The notes beneath the pieces are model-generated. The model had not been told where the DNA came from, did no database searches, and saw only the letters and a program-made list of their open reading frames with translations. This document shows positions 43,452 through 55,440 of a stretch of DNA of 64,000 bases, piece after piece. The stretch spans positions 874,378-938,377 of the forward strand of contig NC_083582.1 in the NCBI RefSeq assembly GCF_027579695.1, in the 5' to 3' direction. The position numbers and the translations under genes were made by a program. This DNA comes from Neoarius graeffei (Eukaryota > Chordata > Actinopteri > Siluriformes > Ariidae). Position 1 is the stretch's first letter, and each line of letters opens with the position of its first letter.

Positions 43452-46400
43452 TTTTTTTTACTTGACTTAAGCCCTTTGCTCCTCTTGGGTGCATAGGCCG
43501 TTGACGAACTACCTCCATTTCACTCTGTTGGTGGCTTTCTGTTCAAGCTCTCCCCAGTTCAGCCCTCTCTCAGACATTTCTGCCTTTATGCTTCTTCTCC
43601 AGCTGTTCCTGGGGCGACCTCGTTTCCTTTTCCCTTGGGGGTTCCACTTCAGGGCTTGACGGGTGACGTCTGTGGCAGGTTTTCTGAGGGTGTGACCAAT
43701 CCAACTCCATTTTCTTCTCTGTATTTGTACATCTATGGGGTCTTGATTTGTTCTTTTCCATAGATCCACGTTGCTCACTTTGTCTTTCCACCAGATGTTT
43801 AGTATCCTTCTGAGGCAGGAGTTGGTGAATGTTTGTAGCCTGTGTGTTGTGTGTTTTGTTGTTCTCCATGTTTCAGACCCATACAGCATCACCTGTTTCA
43901 CGTTGGAGTTGAAGATGCGTATCTTAGTGTTTGTGGAGATGTTCTTTGAGCTCCAGATGTTTCTGAGCATGTTGAATACCACTCTTGCTTTGTTAATTCT
44001 GCTTCTCGTGTCCACATCCGTCCCTCCCATGGTGTCTACAACACTGCCTAGGTCGGTAAAGGATTCTACCTCTGCTAGGGCAGCGTTGTTCAAGGTCACA
44101 GGATTGTTGGTCTTGGAGTGGATCTTGATCACTTGTGTTTTTGTTGTATTGGGAGTAAGGCCAAGTTTTGATGAAGCTTGTGCCAGTCTGTCTGTCTTCT
44201 CTTGCATTTGCATGTGTGTGTGTGTGAGAGTAGAACTATATCGTCTGCATAATCCAGATCATCCAGTTGCTCCCACAATGTCCACTGGATTCCGTTTCGC
44301 TTTCCCTCTGTTGTTTCTCTCATGACCCAATCGATGGCGAGGAGGAAGAGGAATGGTGAGAGAAGACATCCTTGCTTGACTCCTGTCTTGACTTCAAAGG
44401 TCCGGGAAAGCTGACCTGCATGCATGACTCTACAGGAGGTGCCGTCATATGAATTCTTGATTAGGTTTATGATCTTGGTGGGGATTCCATAGTGTTCCAT
44501 TAGCTGCCATAGTGTTGTCCGGTCTAAGCTGTCAAAAGCCTTCTCAAAGTCAATGGAGTTCATGTACAGGGATGTGTTCCATTCAATAGACTGTTCAATG
44601 ATGATGCGAAGTGTTGCTATGTGGTCTGTGCATGAGCGATCTTTCCTGAAACCTGCTTGCTGGTCCCGCAGCCTCCTGTCAATGGCTTCCTGAAGATGGT
44701 TCAGGATGACTCAATTAAAGATCTTACTGGGCACTGAGAGTAGGGTGATCCCTCGGTAGTTGTTGCACTTTCTTAGGTCACCTTTCTCTGGGAGTTTCAC
44801 TATGTGGCCCTCTGCCCATTCTGTGGGTGTTTTTTCATCCTCCCAAATTCTTCCAAAGAGGCTGTACAGCATGTCTGTAGATGTGTTCCCATCAGCTTTG
44901 AGGGCTTCAGGTGGAATATTGTCAGGGCCAGCAGCCTTACCTGGTTTTAGTTGTTTGATTGCAGCTTTTATTTCAGTTTTTGTTGGTCTGTCACACTTGA
45001 TCTTTAGCTGTGTCTGGGCCATAGGAATGTGTGGCTTCTCTGCTGGCGGTGGTCTGTTAAGAACCTCTTTGAAGTGTTCTACCCATCTATTGAGCTGGTC
45101 TTCTGGGGTTGAAAGGAGTTGGCCATTCTTGTCCATGATCGGTTTATTACTTTGTCAATGTGTCCCAGCCAGTTTTCTTGTGATGTTGTACAGTTCCTTC
45201 ATGTTTCTTTGGGATGATGCAAGTTCTGCCTCCTTAGCCAGTCTCTCCACCTGTGATTGCTTGTCCTTCTTGATGTTCTTGCGTACTTCTTTGTGGCAAT
45301 GGTTGTATTCCTTTACGGCTGCTGCTTTTTCAGATCTTGTTTTTGCAATATTTACTTTTTCCTTCAGCTGTCTCCTCTGATGGATTCTGTTGAGGGTTTC
45401 CGGTGTTATCCAATCTTTGTGGTTTTGTGATCTTCTCCCCAAGACCTCCTCACATGTTGAGCTCCAAGCAGTTTTTAGGTTTTCCCACTCTTTGTTTGTT
45501 GTCCATTCTTTTGTGTGACCAAGCTGCATCTCTGTATTTTTCTTTGAGAGAGTGTCTCTGAACTCTTTCTTGATTTGAGCATTGCTGAGGTAGCTGGTAT
45601 TGTATTTTGTCCTCTGACCCTTTGCATGATGGTATCTCTTCAGCCTTAGTTTGAATTTCCCCACCAGGAGATGGTGGTCTGAGGCTGCATCTGCCCCCTG
45701 TCTTGTCCTGACATCTTCCATGGTTCTTCTAAACTTTTTGTTTATACAGATGTGGTCGAGTTGGTTTTCTGTGACATGATCTGGTGACACCCAGGTTATT
45801 TTATGGATTGTCTTGTGGGGGAAAACACTCCCCCCTATTATGAGGTTATTATTCACACAGGTTTAAGCAAACATCTCTCCGTTTTCGTTCATGGTCCCCA
45901 CTCCATGTTTACCCATCACAGACTCGTATCCCTCATTTTGGGCTCCAATCTTTGCATTAAAGTCCCCCATTAGAATAATGAGGTCCCTGGTTCCAATGTC
46001 ATTGAGAAGGTGGTTTAAGCTGTCATAGAACCTCTCCTTGGCCTCATCATCTGTGTCATTGGTGGGTGCGTAGCACTGGATGATGTGGGCTTTCACTCTC
46101 TTGTTGCTAGTGTTGAAGTTTGCTGAGATAATATGGAAGCTGATGGGTTTCCATGCAGTTAGGGTCTTACTGGTCTCTTTTGTCATCATGATAGCCACTC
46201 CCTCCGTATGGCTTGCTGCCTCTTCTTCATGTCCAGAGTAGATAATGGACTGGCCACTGGTTAGTTTGACCTCACCCGACTGTGTCCATCGAGTTTCTGC
46301 CAGGTCCAGGACTGTGAGGTTGTAGCGCTCCATTTACTTGCCAATGGTAGCAGCCTTGCCAGTCTGGTACATGGTTCTGATGTTCTATGTCCCCACGGTA

Positions 46401-46751
46401 ATGAGTTTCCTTGGCGTCAGAAGGTGTTTCAGCCTACCAGCTCCCTTGCGGGTTTGGCTGGTAGGCGTCATAGTCCCCATTGCTGGAGCACCCTCTTCAG
46501 CCAGGTGAGTGATTTGGTTTTTCTTCGTCAGCGTTTCTGTAACTGGAGTGTGTTTTACAGGGTTGGGTAGTTAACCCAACGCCCAACCCCCAACCTGGAG
46601 GGCCAGCTGTTGCTTTTCATCTGGCCTCTACTCTAAAAACCTGCCCGGCATGGTTGGACCTACCGGGGGCATGAGCCCCCACCGATATAGCCTTCAGAGT
46701 CACGGAGGCACGCAAGCAACCCCACCACGACAAGGTAGCAGCATAGGGGAG
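43452..46751 (-). mobile_element. RTE-clade LINE, near full length, with target duplication
   Basis: Flanked by AGTGCAAAATGTAC at 43438-43451 and 46752-46765 (14 bp, perfect). The 3' end (minus) finishes in a short A run. 3.3 kb. A different RTE lineage from the elements at 10963 and 24413. Confidence 0.9.
43509..46333 (-). pseudogene. RTE endonuclease/reverse transcriptase, frameshifted
   Basis: Minus strand. Endonuclease 46333-45863 (LDLAETRWTQSG, IILMGDFNAKIGAQNEGYES) and 45856-45155 (QLDHICINKKFRRTMEDVRT, ASDHHLLVGKF). RT 45136-44711 (KAAGPDNIPPEALKADGNTS, NNYRGITLLSVPSKI) and 44563-44129 (SIDFEKAFDSLDRTTLWQLM, GVKQGCLLSPFLFLLAIDWV, LDYADDIVLLSHT). C-terminus 44213-43509 (RRKWSWIGHTLRKPATDVTR, GKRKRGRPRNSWRR). 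Four or more frame breaks. Proteins of this clade are often mis-annotated as craniofacial development protein 2. Confidence 0.92.
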
Positions 46752-47394
46752 AGTGCAAAATGTACATTGTTCTTAACCATTAGGTGACATTGGGCATACC
46801 TAACAACCTGTGTTCTCTCTCTCTCGTTACATGTCGATCCTGAGACACCAGTGATGCTGAACCTCTTCTGCTCATCAGACCTGCCTGATCCATCCTGATG
46901 CCCTATTTCTGGCTAAAGTCTCATCACATCGCTCCTGTGGAGGACGGCCCCCATATGGACAGTCGAAAGTCACACTTGGAAGACGCTCTGGACTCTTACA
47001 GTTTTGCGCCGATGGTTTCGGACTCCATTCCCCATGATAACTTTAGGACTGCAGTTGTCATGAACAGTTTTACACTCAAGTCTCCATCAATGAACAGTTT
47101 ATAACTTCAACAAAACAGACTTACTGTTAAACTATAATGAATTTCCTGGTTACACAGATGTACTTTGTGACTCTATAGGACACAGTTATAGAAGTGACTT
47201 ATTTATAATCATGCTGTCTGTTATCACCCAGATGTGGATGATTTTCTTGGTTTCTTTAATGATTGTAGTGCTGGTTTTGAAGCAGATCATTTTTCCACTG
47301 ATACATTCAGCAGGTTTGCCCAATCTACTCAATTTCTGTTTGAAAGCCCCTGTAATTAAATGCTGTAATAATAACACCTAAGTATATGCTGAGA

Positions 47395-47584
47395 ACTGGC
47401 AAGTGGCCTAGTGGTTAGCGTGTCTGCCTCTCGATCGTGAGTTCTACTCACGGTTGGGTCATACAAAAGACCATCATAAAAATGATGCCTACTAGCAAGG
47501 CATGCTGCACTACAGATGCGAGTGGGGAGTCAAACTCTCACGGTTATGAGAGGACTAGCCCCCCACTGTAACCCTAGCTATGTA
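47395..47584 (+). mobile_element. second tRNA-headed SINE type
   Basis: TGGCCTAGTGGTTAGCGTGT at 47404 has a good A box (47404-47414); the B box region (GAGTTCTACTC, 47439-47449) is degraded. The body (CAAAAGACCATCATAAAAAT, GATGCGAGTGGGGAGTCAAA) is unrelated to the main SINE. One copy only in this window, cut at right by a Tc1 element. Confidence 0.7.
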
Positions 47585-47951
47585 TAGTGGTGCTTGAAAG
47601 TTTGTGAACCCTTTAGAATTTTCTATATTTCTGCATAAATATGACCTAAAACATCATCAGATTTTCACACAAGTCCTAAAAGTAGATAAAGAGAACCCAG
47701 TTAAACAAATGAGACAAAAATATTATACTTGGTCATTTATTTATTGAGGAAAATGATCCAATATTACATATCTGTGAGTGGCAAAAGTATGTGAACCTCT
47801 AGGATTAGCAGTTAATTTGAAGGTGAAATTAGAGTCAGGTGTTTTCAATCAATGGGATGACAATCAGGTGTGAGTGGGCACCCTGTTTTATTTAAAGAAC
47901 AGGGATCTATCAAAGTCTGATCTTCACAACACATGTTTGTGGAAGTGTATC

Positions 47952-48976
47952 ATGGCACGAACAAAGGAGATTTCTGAGGACCTCAGAAAAAGCGTTGTTG
48001 ATGCTCATCAGGCTGGAAAAGGTTACCAAACCATCTCTAAAGAGTTTGGACTCCACCAATCCACAGTCAGACAGATTGTGTACAAATGGGGGAAATTCAA
48101 GACCATTGTTACCCTCCCCAGGAGTGGTCAACCAACAAAGATCACTCCAAGAGCAAGGGATGTAATAGTCAATGAGGTCAGAAAGGACCCCAGGGTAACT
48201 TCTAAGCAACTGAAGGCCTCTCTCATATTGGCTAATGTTAATGTTTATGAGTCAACCATCAGGAGAACACTGAACAACAATGCTGTGCATGGCAGGGTTG
48301 TAAGGAGAAAGCCACTGCGCTCCAAAAAGAACATTGCTGCTCGTCTGCAGTTTGCTAAAGATCATGTGGACAAGCCAGAAGGCTATTGGAAAAATGTTTT
48401 GTGGATGGATGAGACCAAAATAGAAGTTTTGGTTTAAATGAGAAGCGTTATATTTGGAGAAAGGAAAACACTGCATTCCAGCATGAGAACCTTATCCCAT
48501 CTGTGAAACATGGTGGTGGTAGTAGTATCATAGTTTGGGCCTGTTTTGCTGTATCTAGGCCAGGACGGCTTGTCATCATTGATGGAACAATGAATTCTGA
48601 ATTATACCAGCGAATTCTAAAGGAAAATGTCAGGACATCTGTCCATGAACTGAATCTCAAGAGAAGGTGGGTCATGCAGCAAGACAACGACCCTAAGCAC
48701 ACAAGTCGTTCTACCAAGCAATGTTTAAAGAAGAATAAAGTTAATGTTTTGGAATGGCCAAGTCAAAGTTCTGACCTTAATCCAATGGAAATGTTGTGGA
48801 AGGACCTGAAGCGAGCAGTTCATGTGAGGAAACCCACCAACATCCCAGAGTTGAAGCTGTTCTGTACGGAGGAACGGGCTAAAATTCCTCCAAGCCGGTG
48901 TGCAGGACTGATCAACAGTTACCGCAAACATTTAGTTGCAGTTATTGCTGCACAAAGGGGTCACACCAGATACTGA
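47952..48976 (+). pseudogene. Tc1-like transposase with one frameshift
   Basis: Starts MARTKEISEDLRKSVVDAHQ. Helix-turn-helix GYQTISKEFGLHQSTVRQIV, second DNA-binding domain to RRTLNNNAVHGRVVRRKPLR, DDE domain: VLWMDETKIEVL (Asp), VMQQDNDPKHTSRSTK (Asp), SQSSDLNPMEMLW (Glu). One base is missing in the T run near 48429 (GAAGTTTTGG), shifting frame between the first Asp and HENLIPSVKHGGG. Otherwise open to HTRY-stop. Isoleucine to methionine in the PIE motif (PME) is also unusual. Confidence 0.92.
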
Positions 48977-49116
48977 AAGCAAAGGTTCACATACTTTTGC
49001 CACTCACAGATATGTAATATTGGATCATTTTCCTCAATAAATAAATGACCAAGTATAATATTTTTGTCTCATTTGTTTAACTGGGTTCTCTTTATCTACT
49101 TTTAGGACTTGTGTGA

Positions 49117-49491
49117 GGGCGGCACGGTGGTGTAGTGGTTAGCGCTGTCGCCTCACAGCAAGAAGGTCCGGGTTCGAGCCCCGTGGCTGACAAGGGCCTT
49201 TCTGTGTGGAGTTTGCATGTTCTCCCCGTGTCCGCGTGGGTTTCCTCCGGGTGCTCCGGTTTCCCCCACAGTCCAAAGACATGCAGGTTAGGTTAACTGG
49301 TGACTCTAAATTGACCGTAGGTGTGAATGTGAGTGTGAATGGTTGTCTGTGTCTATGTGTCAGCCCTGTGATGACCTGGCGACTTGTCCAGGGTGTACCC
49401 CGCCTTTCGCCCGTAGTCAGCTGGGATAGGCTCCAGCTTGCCTGCGACCCTGTAGAAGGATAAAGCGGCTAGAGATAATGAGATGAGAATG
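49117..49491 (+). mobile_element. SINE family A in Tc1 inverted repeat
   Basis: Flanked by AGGACTTGTGTGA (49104-49116) and AGGACTTGCGTGA (49492-49504), 12 of 13 bases equal. Confidence 0.95.
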
Positions 49492-49586
49492 AGGACTTGC
49501 GTGAAAATCAGATGAAGTTTTAGGTCATATTTATACAGAAATATAGAAAATTCTAAAGGGTTCACAAACTTTCAAGCACCACTGTA

Positions 49587-50820
49587 ATATAGGCGAGAGG
49601 TCGAGGGCTATGAAATGGAGATTGGTGCCGCCAAACACGTCATGAATGGTGTGGGAAGGACTTTGATATGCTGAGAGCTCATTAGCATAAATGTCAATAT
49701 ATTTGTTTAGCCCAAATGCAGTACTTAAATGTTAATTAAAATTATTATATAAATAAACTGCTGTAGTTTCTGTTCATTAGAACCTGCAATCATTTGCAGA
49801 ATTTTGCATGAACACACATCTGGCACTACAACTTGATTGACTGCCTCTAAATCATCATACCGTACGTGAATGTGCTTTTTTAAATTTTGTGATAGCTTTA
49901 CTGTAAAACACACTGAACAGATGATAAAAGTTCTGCAGATTTTTATATTTTATTAAAAAACAGAAGCATTACTTGCTCAGATAAGAAGGTCAGGTCAGTG
50001 GATTCCGTTATTTTATAATCATTATGATACAGAAACAGCAAAAAAAAAAAAAAAACACACACACATCATACACCAATCGAAAAGAGGAATAAATATTTTA
50101 AACACAGCCACACACTGACTGCAAATTATTATTAGAGCTCTTTAAATTTTTTTTAAATATTCATTAACATACTGATGAATGTATTACAGTTATTAATCAT
50201 CTCACACTATTGCTGCAAAAAACACCCCCTTTAACTTACCAGAATGTACCATCAAAACATTAGCACCATTCTAATTGTATAAATTCTACATTAAAAATAT
50301 TTTTGTTACATTTCCCAAAACAACCTCTTAAACCCTCATGTGTCATGAATTAGAAAATTCCGACACAGTTGCCATAACTGTATGTACGTACTGTATTATA
50401 ATCAGAGTGTAAAATATTCTAAATTTCCATTAACCCACTCTTCTAAATTAATGCACCTTTTCAGAAGAACAAACACAATGTGGGAAGAAATCAGGAAGAA
50501 AGAGAGGAAACGTTAAAGGTTCCAGGTAGAACCATTTTTCCTGCAGTGTCAGACATGTCTGAACTACTGAATGGTTCACTGCTGAGAACGATTATTATGA
50601 AACACACTTTCCAATCATCTTAGCTAATGGCTAGCACAAGGCTAACAAAAACACACCAAAGTTCTTACACCAGTGCCACACTGACAGCTAAAAATAACTG
50701 CATGTGTATTTCCAGAAAGTCACTTTCAGCCACAAAACTGTCCAAGATGTTTAGTGCATGGCAGCTATCTTGAATTTCCATCGTATAATTTTTACAAAAT
50801 GAATCTACTGGAGTGCTCAT
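49587..50820. other. no recognisable coding sequence; candidate polyA signals
   Basis: AT-rich. A minus-strand AATAAA at 49949-49954 could serve cdc42ep4 if its 3' UTR is very long; nearer candidates are at about 52457 and 52555. A-run plus (AC)n at 50040-50065. Confidence 0.3.
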
Positions 50821-50826
50821 TACACC

Positions 50827-51015
50827 TAATCTCATCACAGAGAACCCTTTTATATTGAGACTCGTTACGGGACATCTGGTTCCACCAAGAATTGTTACAT
50901 TGCCTTGTTAATCCAGGTCTCGTCACAGTCCCACCATCCAGAGTCTTGTCATTGGAGAGGCTCGTCATGCAGCGTCTCATCACGCAGAGAATTGTTACAC
51001 ATGGTCATCACCACG
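50827..51015. repeat. degenerate short tandem motif GAGTCTCGTCAC
   Basis: About ten variants of a 12-bp word (GAGACTCGTTAC 50857, AGAATTGTTAC 50888, GGTCTCGTCAC 50916, GAGTCTTGTCAT 50941, GAGGCTCGTCAT 50957, GCGTCTCATCAC 50972, GAGAATTGTTAC 50987) spaced 14-30 bp. Confidence 0.55.
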
Positions 51016-51372
51016 AGACTCACCACACAAGTGTTTCAGCACACACAATCTGGTCATGCACGGTCCGTGCCTCAGCCTGAATTTTACAGCAGCTTTAGAC
51101 CGTGATTCAGTATCACACTGAACCCCACCCACAAACGTATGACCCAGGTGTAACACTGAGCATCAGTTCCACCTCATCATCAGGCTACACATACACGATA
51201 CAGCCAAAAGTATGAGGACATCTGACCATCACACCCATGTGCTGTTCTTCAACATGCTGCCATAAAGTCTGAAGCCCACAGTTGTACAGAACGTCTCTGC
51301 TTACTGTAACATTACAGTTTCCCTTAACTGGAACCAAGAGTCCCAAACCTGCTCCAGCATGACGATGCCACC

Positions 51373-51892
51373 AGCATTGTGGCTGACCCCACACACCCCT
51401 CACACAATCTCTTCACCCTCCTGCTGTCTGGAAAAAGGTACCAAAGCATTGGGGCCTTCATAGCCAAACTCTAACAGTTTTTTTCCGCATGCCATCAGAC
51501 TCCTCAACTCTGACGGACTAGACTGATGCACACGGACTGCTGATCACACCACTCCCACTGCAGAATTTGCACAGTGAAGAACAATACACCAACACTTTTA
51601 CAAGGTTTACATTTATTTATTTTTAACATATTGCTCCCTCAAAACGCATACTCAACTTTCCGCACATTATCAGTAACAGGTACTGGTTGGGACCGGACTG
51701 TCCGTTTATGCTTGTCATTTTTGCACTGTCCTTGTTGTCTGCACTTTATGTTATTAGTAGATTGTTGTCCTGTGATGTTTAGTGTAGCCCCATGGTCCCG
51801 GAGAAACATCATTTAGCTTTAACTGTGTACTGTACCAACTGTACCGTATATGGTGCAAATGACCATAAAAAAGCCTTGACAACATGGTGTGT
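51373..51892 (+). mobile_element. LINE 3'-end insertion
   Basis: CACACAATCTCTTCACCCTC, AAAAAGGTACCAAAGCATTG and CATCAGACTCCTCAACTCTG are typical of the last coding stretch of a fish LINE; the end CAAATGACCATAAAAAAGCC is its tail. Inserted in the DNA transposon above. Confidence 0.6.
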
Positions 51893-51955
51893 TAAGGTTG
51901 GAATGGAAGAACTCGAGTGTCTTGAAGAGAGCCCTGACTGAACACCTTATGATCA

Positions 51956-52871
51956 ATCTACCCTTAGCTCCAAACGCAGAAAGACATCAAGAAGAATTAG
52001 TGCACCGGGAACCGACGGAAAAAGACTCTCAGGAAGCTGTTTAAAGCAGGAAAAGCTAGAGGAAATAAAGGAGAGGCTGGGCGCAATGAGTTCATCTCCT
52101 CACACTGTCGACAGAGACTGATGGTTTGGTGACACGAGTTCTTGCGGTCACACTCATGAGTCATTCTGAAACCAGAAATTCAGAGGCGGGGATTTCCCCA
52201 TCTTCAAGCTCCACGCCTTAACAGTCTCACAGAGAGCAGTTTCATCATCAAGATGCTAGAAATAACCCAAGTATATGAAATGTAGAGAAACTGGGCTGAT
52301 TGTAAACAGACCAGAACCTTTTCAATACATTGTTTGCTCACTCTTAACTATGAAAGACCCAGTAAACCCATATCCTGTCAGGACTGCGATACATCTCGGA
52401 CTCGAAGCTCAGATTGCTAAAAAAGATAAAAGCTTCACTGCAGACAGTTAATCTGTCAAACATTTATTTGCTCTTGCAGACATCTTGCTTCGTATTTAGC
52501 AAAATATAGAACGAGTTTGATATTTTGCTCATGTAACTGCAGTTTTTCTTTTTATTTCAAATTTATTTGTACACAACAAAATATGCAATCATCTTTATAC
52601 TTTTATTAAACTGAAATCCAGAAAGGACGAGTCGATAAAAGGCAAACTTGGCAGTCTGAGTTCATTTAATCTGAGTCTTCACCAAATAAAACTCCATGTA
52701 CATCTTTTTATGGAAGTTCCGTGCTAAGGTTAGAACATCTCATGTTCTAGTGTAACTCTTTAAGGGACCGTCTCCCGTGTTTATGATCAAGTGTCACCTC
52801 GCTTTACCGAGTGTCTACCTGGTACTGCTAGGGTTAGATCAAGTTAGGATTACAACCATTTTCAGCACAAC
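51956..52871. other. unclassified insert in DNA transposon
   Basis: About 0.9 kb separating two halves that are contiguous in the usual form of the repeat. No frame, terminal repeat or tail is evident. Confidence 0.35.
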
Positions 52872-53275
52872 CATGGGGATGATCTGGAACACCGACTGCA
52901 CCTCAAACCTCCTCACCTTACATCACGGTCAGATCTCACTCATGCTCCTGTAGCCGAATTGACACAAATCCCCACAGCCATGCCCAAAATCTAGTGGAAA
53001 GCCTTCAACACGTATGTGTGTAACGGTGAGGTGTCCACAAACTTTTGACATCACAGTGGTGGCAGGTCTGAGGTTCTGGTGGGTTCCATTTTAGGACCAG
53101 TGGAACCAAACTGTTTGGCACTGAAATGGAATTAAAAAAAAAAAAAAGAAAGAGAACATTTGAAGATCTCATACACTTTAAGCAAACACACAAGACAAAA
53201 ACGTCCACTCCAACTCTGGTGCTGTTGTCCCCTCTGTTATTGGGTCCTGATGTGCTTTAAGTGTTGAAGTTGTGC

Positions 53276-54052
53276 TCATACTCTGATCTCATCCTCATCC
53301 TCGTCCATAAACAGGAAGTCTTGGTCATTGACGTTCATGCTGGATGGGGTAGTACATGTCTTACTCTCATGTGCTTTTTGTTTTCTCTCCTCCTTTAACT
53401 CAGGGCTGGATGTGGACACATTCTTGGGTGGGCACAGCACCTTCCAGCCCCGCCTCTGATCTTCCGTGGGGTCCTCTTGGTCCTGCTCAGTCTGGTCCAT
53501 GACACCGAGGACATCTCCGAGCATGGAGGGCCCGAGATCAATGTGGAAGGACAGCATGGACTCTGCATGTTTCATTCCTGTCCCAGAGGGTGGTGTGAAC
53601 TTGGGGAGTTCACTGGGCTCTCCAAAACACTGCTCCTCCACCTCTAAGCTCCGCCCACCCACCACTGCTGTTTTTCCATTTGTTTCTGGAAAATTTAAGG
53701 AGGTGCTTTTTGGAAGGCTGAGGGTCACATCCTGATCTTCACTCACATAAGGAAGGGAGATTGTGCTGTTAGCTGGTAGGATGTAGCTCACAGCACTGGA
53801 GTTCCTCTCGGACTGCGAGCGTTTGCTGCCTCTGAATCTGCGCAGCAGAAAGTCATTCTTACGCACCTGATTGGTTGATTTGTGTGGCACGCTGAGGAAC
53901 GACGTGTCTCCGAAGGCATCCCCACCATGGCCAACGTGCATGGTGTGGCGGAAATCAGAAAGCGGTGCACTAATCATCTCCACTGTCAGGTCAGTCCGAG
54001 AACGGCGCTTTGACCCAGACGAACCCAAGACTAGCTGCTTCAGGATTGGCAT
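53276..54052 (-). CDS. cdc42ep4: CDC42 effector protein 4 (Borg4)
   Basis: Complete 258-residue single-exon frame from ATG 54052-54050 (G at -3) to the stop after DEIRV. N-terminus MPILKQLVLGSSGSKRRSRT, CRIB motif at residues 27-41 (ISAPLSDFRHTMHVG) that binds GTP-loaded Cdc42/TC10, followed by GDAFGDTSFLS. Later Borg blocks: basic FRGSKRSQSER, LPANSTISLP (BD2-like), MLSFHIDLGPSMLGDVLGVM (BD3, about residues 165-185) and acidic end FMDEDEDEIRV. The MPILKQLV start and DEIRV end single out CDC42EP4 among the five Borg proteins. Borgs link Cdc42 to septins and actin. Shorter than the mammalian protein (about 356), mainly in the linker regions. Lack of introns in the CDS is normal for the family. 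Which teleost paralogue (a or b) cannot be told. Confidence 0.95.
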   Translation of the reverse strand: MPILKQLVLGSSGSKRRSRTDLTVEMISAPLSDFRHTMHVGHGGDAFGDTSFLSVPHKSTNQVRKNDFLLRRFRGSKRSQSERNSSAVSYILPANSTISLPYVSEDQDVTLSLPKSTSLNFPETNGKTAVVGGRSLEVEEQCFGEPSELPKFTPPSGTGMKHAESMLSFHIDLGPSMLGDVLGVMDQTEQDQEDPTEDQRRGWKVLCPPKNVSTSSPELKEERKQKAHESKTCTTPSSMNVNDQDFLFMDEDEDEIRV

Positions 54053-54791
54053 GGCAACAACACGACACGCTCCTTCCTTTGTTGTGATCGTCTGCTAATT
54101 CAGCCAGAAAGTGTCTTCCTGTTCACGGTGAGCAGTACGGTACTGCGCCAGTCAACTCTTCATTCTACTTTCAGTGCCCAGAACTTTCAGAAAGTGATGC
54201 AATGAAATGCCACCGCCCATTTTTAATGAGAGTCGTGATTTTCACAAAAGTAAAAAATCTAAAGCAGATGACTTTATGATGAGGCCTGGCTGCGTTCACA
54301 TGTAGGGTCCAAAATGTCCAGGAAGTGATGTAGAGACAGTAACCTGAGGAGAGAGACACAAAGAGCGACACATGAAATTATTAGGTACAAATAAAAAAGA
54401 CAGTAAGACAGAAACAGAGACTCAGACAAAGAAAAAACAAACAGAGACAGGCAAGCAACAAATGAAATAAAAAAAATAGATCAAGAAAAAGGGGAGGAAA
54501 AACTGAAAAAGAAAAACTGATTAACAGAGGAAAAACTAAAGAAAAAAACATAAGAAAAACAAAATGAAGGAAATGGAAAAAAAATTTAAAAATAATTAAA
54601 GAAAACCCCAAACCCCTGAAGCTCTAGCTGGGAGAGAGTAAACAATTGTTAGGTTAAGGGGTTAAAGGTTCAGTATTCGGGGTTAGAGACCCCACCCCAC
54701 TTTTCCATATTAACCATTCAGAGGCTCTCTCTTAATGTATGCTCCTGCTTAAATCATGTGACATCCGTGAGCATGGACACAGCCTACGCTG

Positions 54792-54824
<33 letters not shown>

Positions 54825-55371
54825 CAGTGTGAAACCTTCACACTATAACAAAGGGCCACCAAGGAATGAATAGAACCTTAACAAGTGTACACAATGACTG
54901 AGTGACTGCACACACACTCCATTCAGGACAACAGACTGTGTGTGTCTCAGAGAGAGAGAAGGAATAAATTAAGGTTTAATTTGACCCCCCACCCCACACA
55001 CACACACACACACACACTCTTTCAGAATGGAAAAGTTATGGATCTGGTGTTTTCCCACCTGACTGTATTTAACGAACACTCGAGTGTGAACTATGCGAGA
55101 CCGGACATGACGTCTAATTGACGAGGTGGTGAGTCCACTGTAGTGAAAAGCCCAAGTTGAGACGTTAGCAAGTGAGACGTTAGTGAGTTACAGTAGCAAC
55201 ACAGCACAAGTCAAGCTGCTTCACATCTCTGTTGAGTCTCTTCCTGTTTCTGAACATTTGTTTTGTCAAAGACGATTTATAATGTTTTTGTTTATTCAGT
55301 AGGACACCAGATCCTCTGATTCCCTTGGTATACAACCAACTACAATTCCCACACACCTGCTTATAGACAGC

Positions 55372-55418
<47 letters not shown>

Positions 55419-55440
55419 CCTTTCACCCTCACTTATTACC
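54053..55440. other. upstream region of cdc42ep4, no second gene
   Basis: A non-coding first exon and intron are expected upstream but I cannot place them; a weak acceptor-like TTAGCAG lies 30-50 bp before the ATG. Purine-rich low-complexity DNA at 54370-54610, (GT)n at 54797-54824, (AC)n at 54993-55017 and 55375-55416. Confidence 0.4.
55375..55416. repeat. (AC)n microsatellite
   Basis: About 20 AC units. Confidence 0.95.

Larger units (their letters stand above)
42076..47120 (+). mobile_element. second L2/CR1-type LINE copy, 5'-truncated, with two insertions
   Basis: Homologous to 37855-39200 of the first copy. Pieces: 42076-42262, 42652-43451 and 46766 to about 47120. Split by a SINE and by an RTE element, both with target duplications. 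The 3' UTR includes TGAACAGTTTTACACTCAAG but lacks the (TTTGA)n terminus. Confidence 0.85.
47585..49584 (+). mobile_element. Tc1-like transposon with SINE in right repeat
   Basis: TA at 47583-47584 and 49585-49586; termini (C/T)AGTGGTGCTTGAAAGTTTG. Inverted repeats of about 200 bp with an inner TTTTGCCACTCACAGATATG motif. A third or fourth distinct Tc1 family in the window. Confidence 0.95.
51190..53060. mobile_element. old DNA transposon in three pieces
   Basis: Left piece 51190-51372 begins ACAGCCAAAAGTATGAGGAC; right piece ends GTGTCCACAAACTTTTGACA, its inverse; middle piece 51893-51955 (GGAATGGAAGAACTCGAGTG, CCCTGACTGAACACC) and 52872-53020 (TCCCCACAGCCATGCCCAAA, ATCTAGTGGAAAGCCTTC). These match a widespread fish repeat. 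Interrupted by a LINE end and by about 0.9 kb of unknown sequence. Superfamily not assigned. Confidence 0.65.

Noticed and set aside
43509-46333. Craniofacial development protein 2-like gene
   Set aside because: The frame is an RTE LINE with endonuclease and RT motifs and a 14-bp target duplication; the database name is a known mis-annotation.
47404-47460. Possible tRNA gene
   Set aside because: Good A box but degraded B box and a non-tRNA 3' extension; better explained as a SINE head.
54381-54611. 76-codon minus-strand Phe/Leu-rich frame near cdc42ep4
   Set aside because: Comes from an A/G-rich low-complexity tract on the plus strand.
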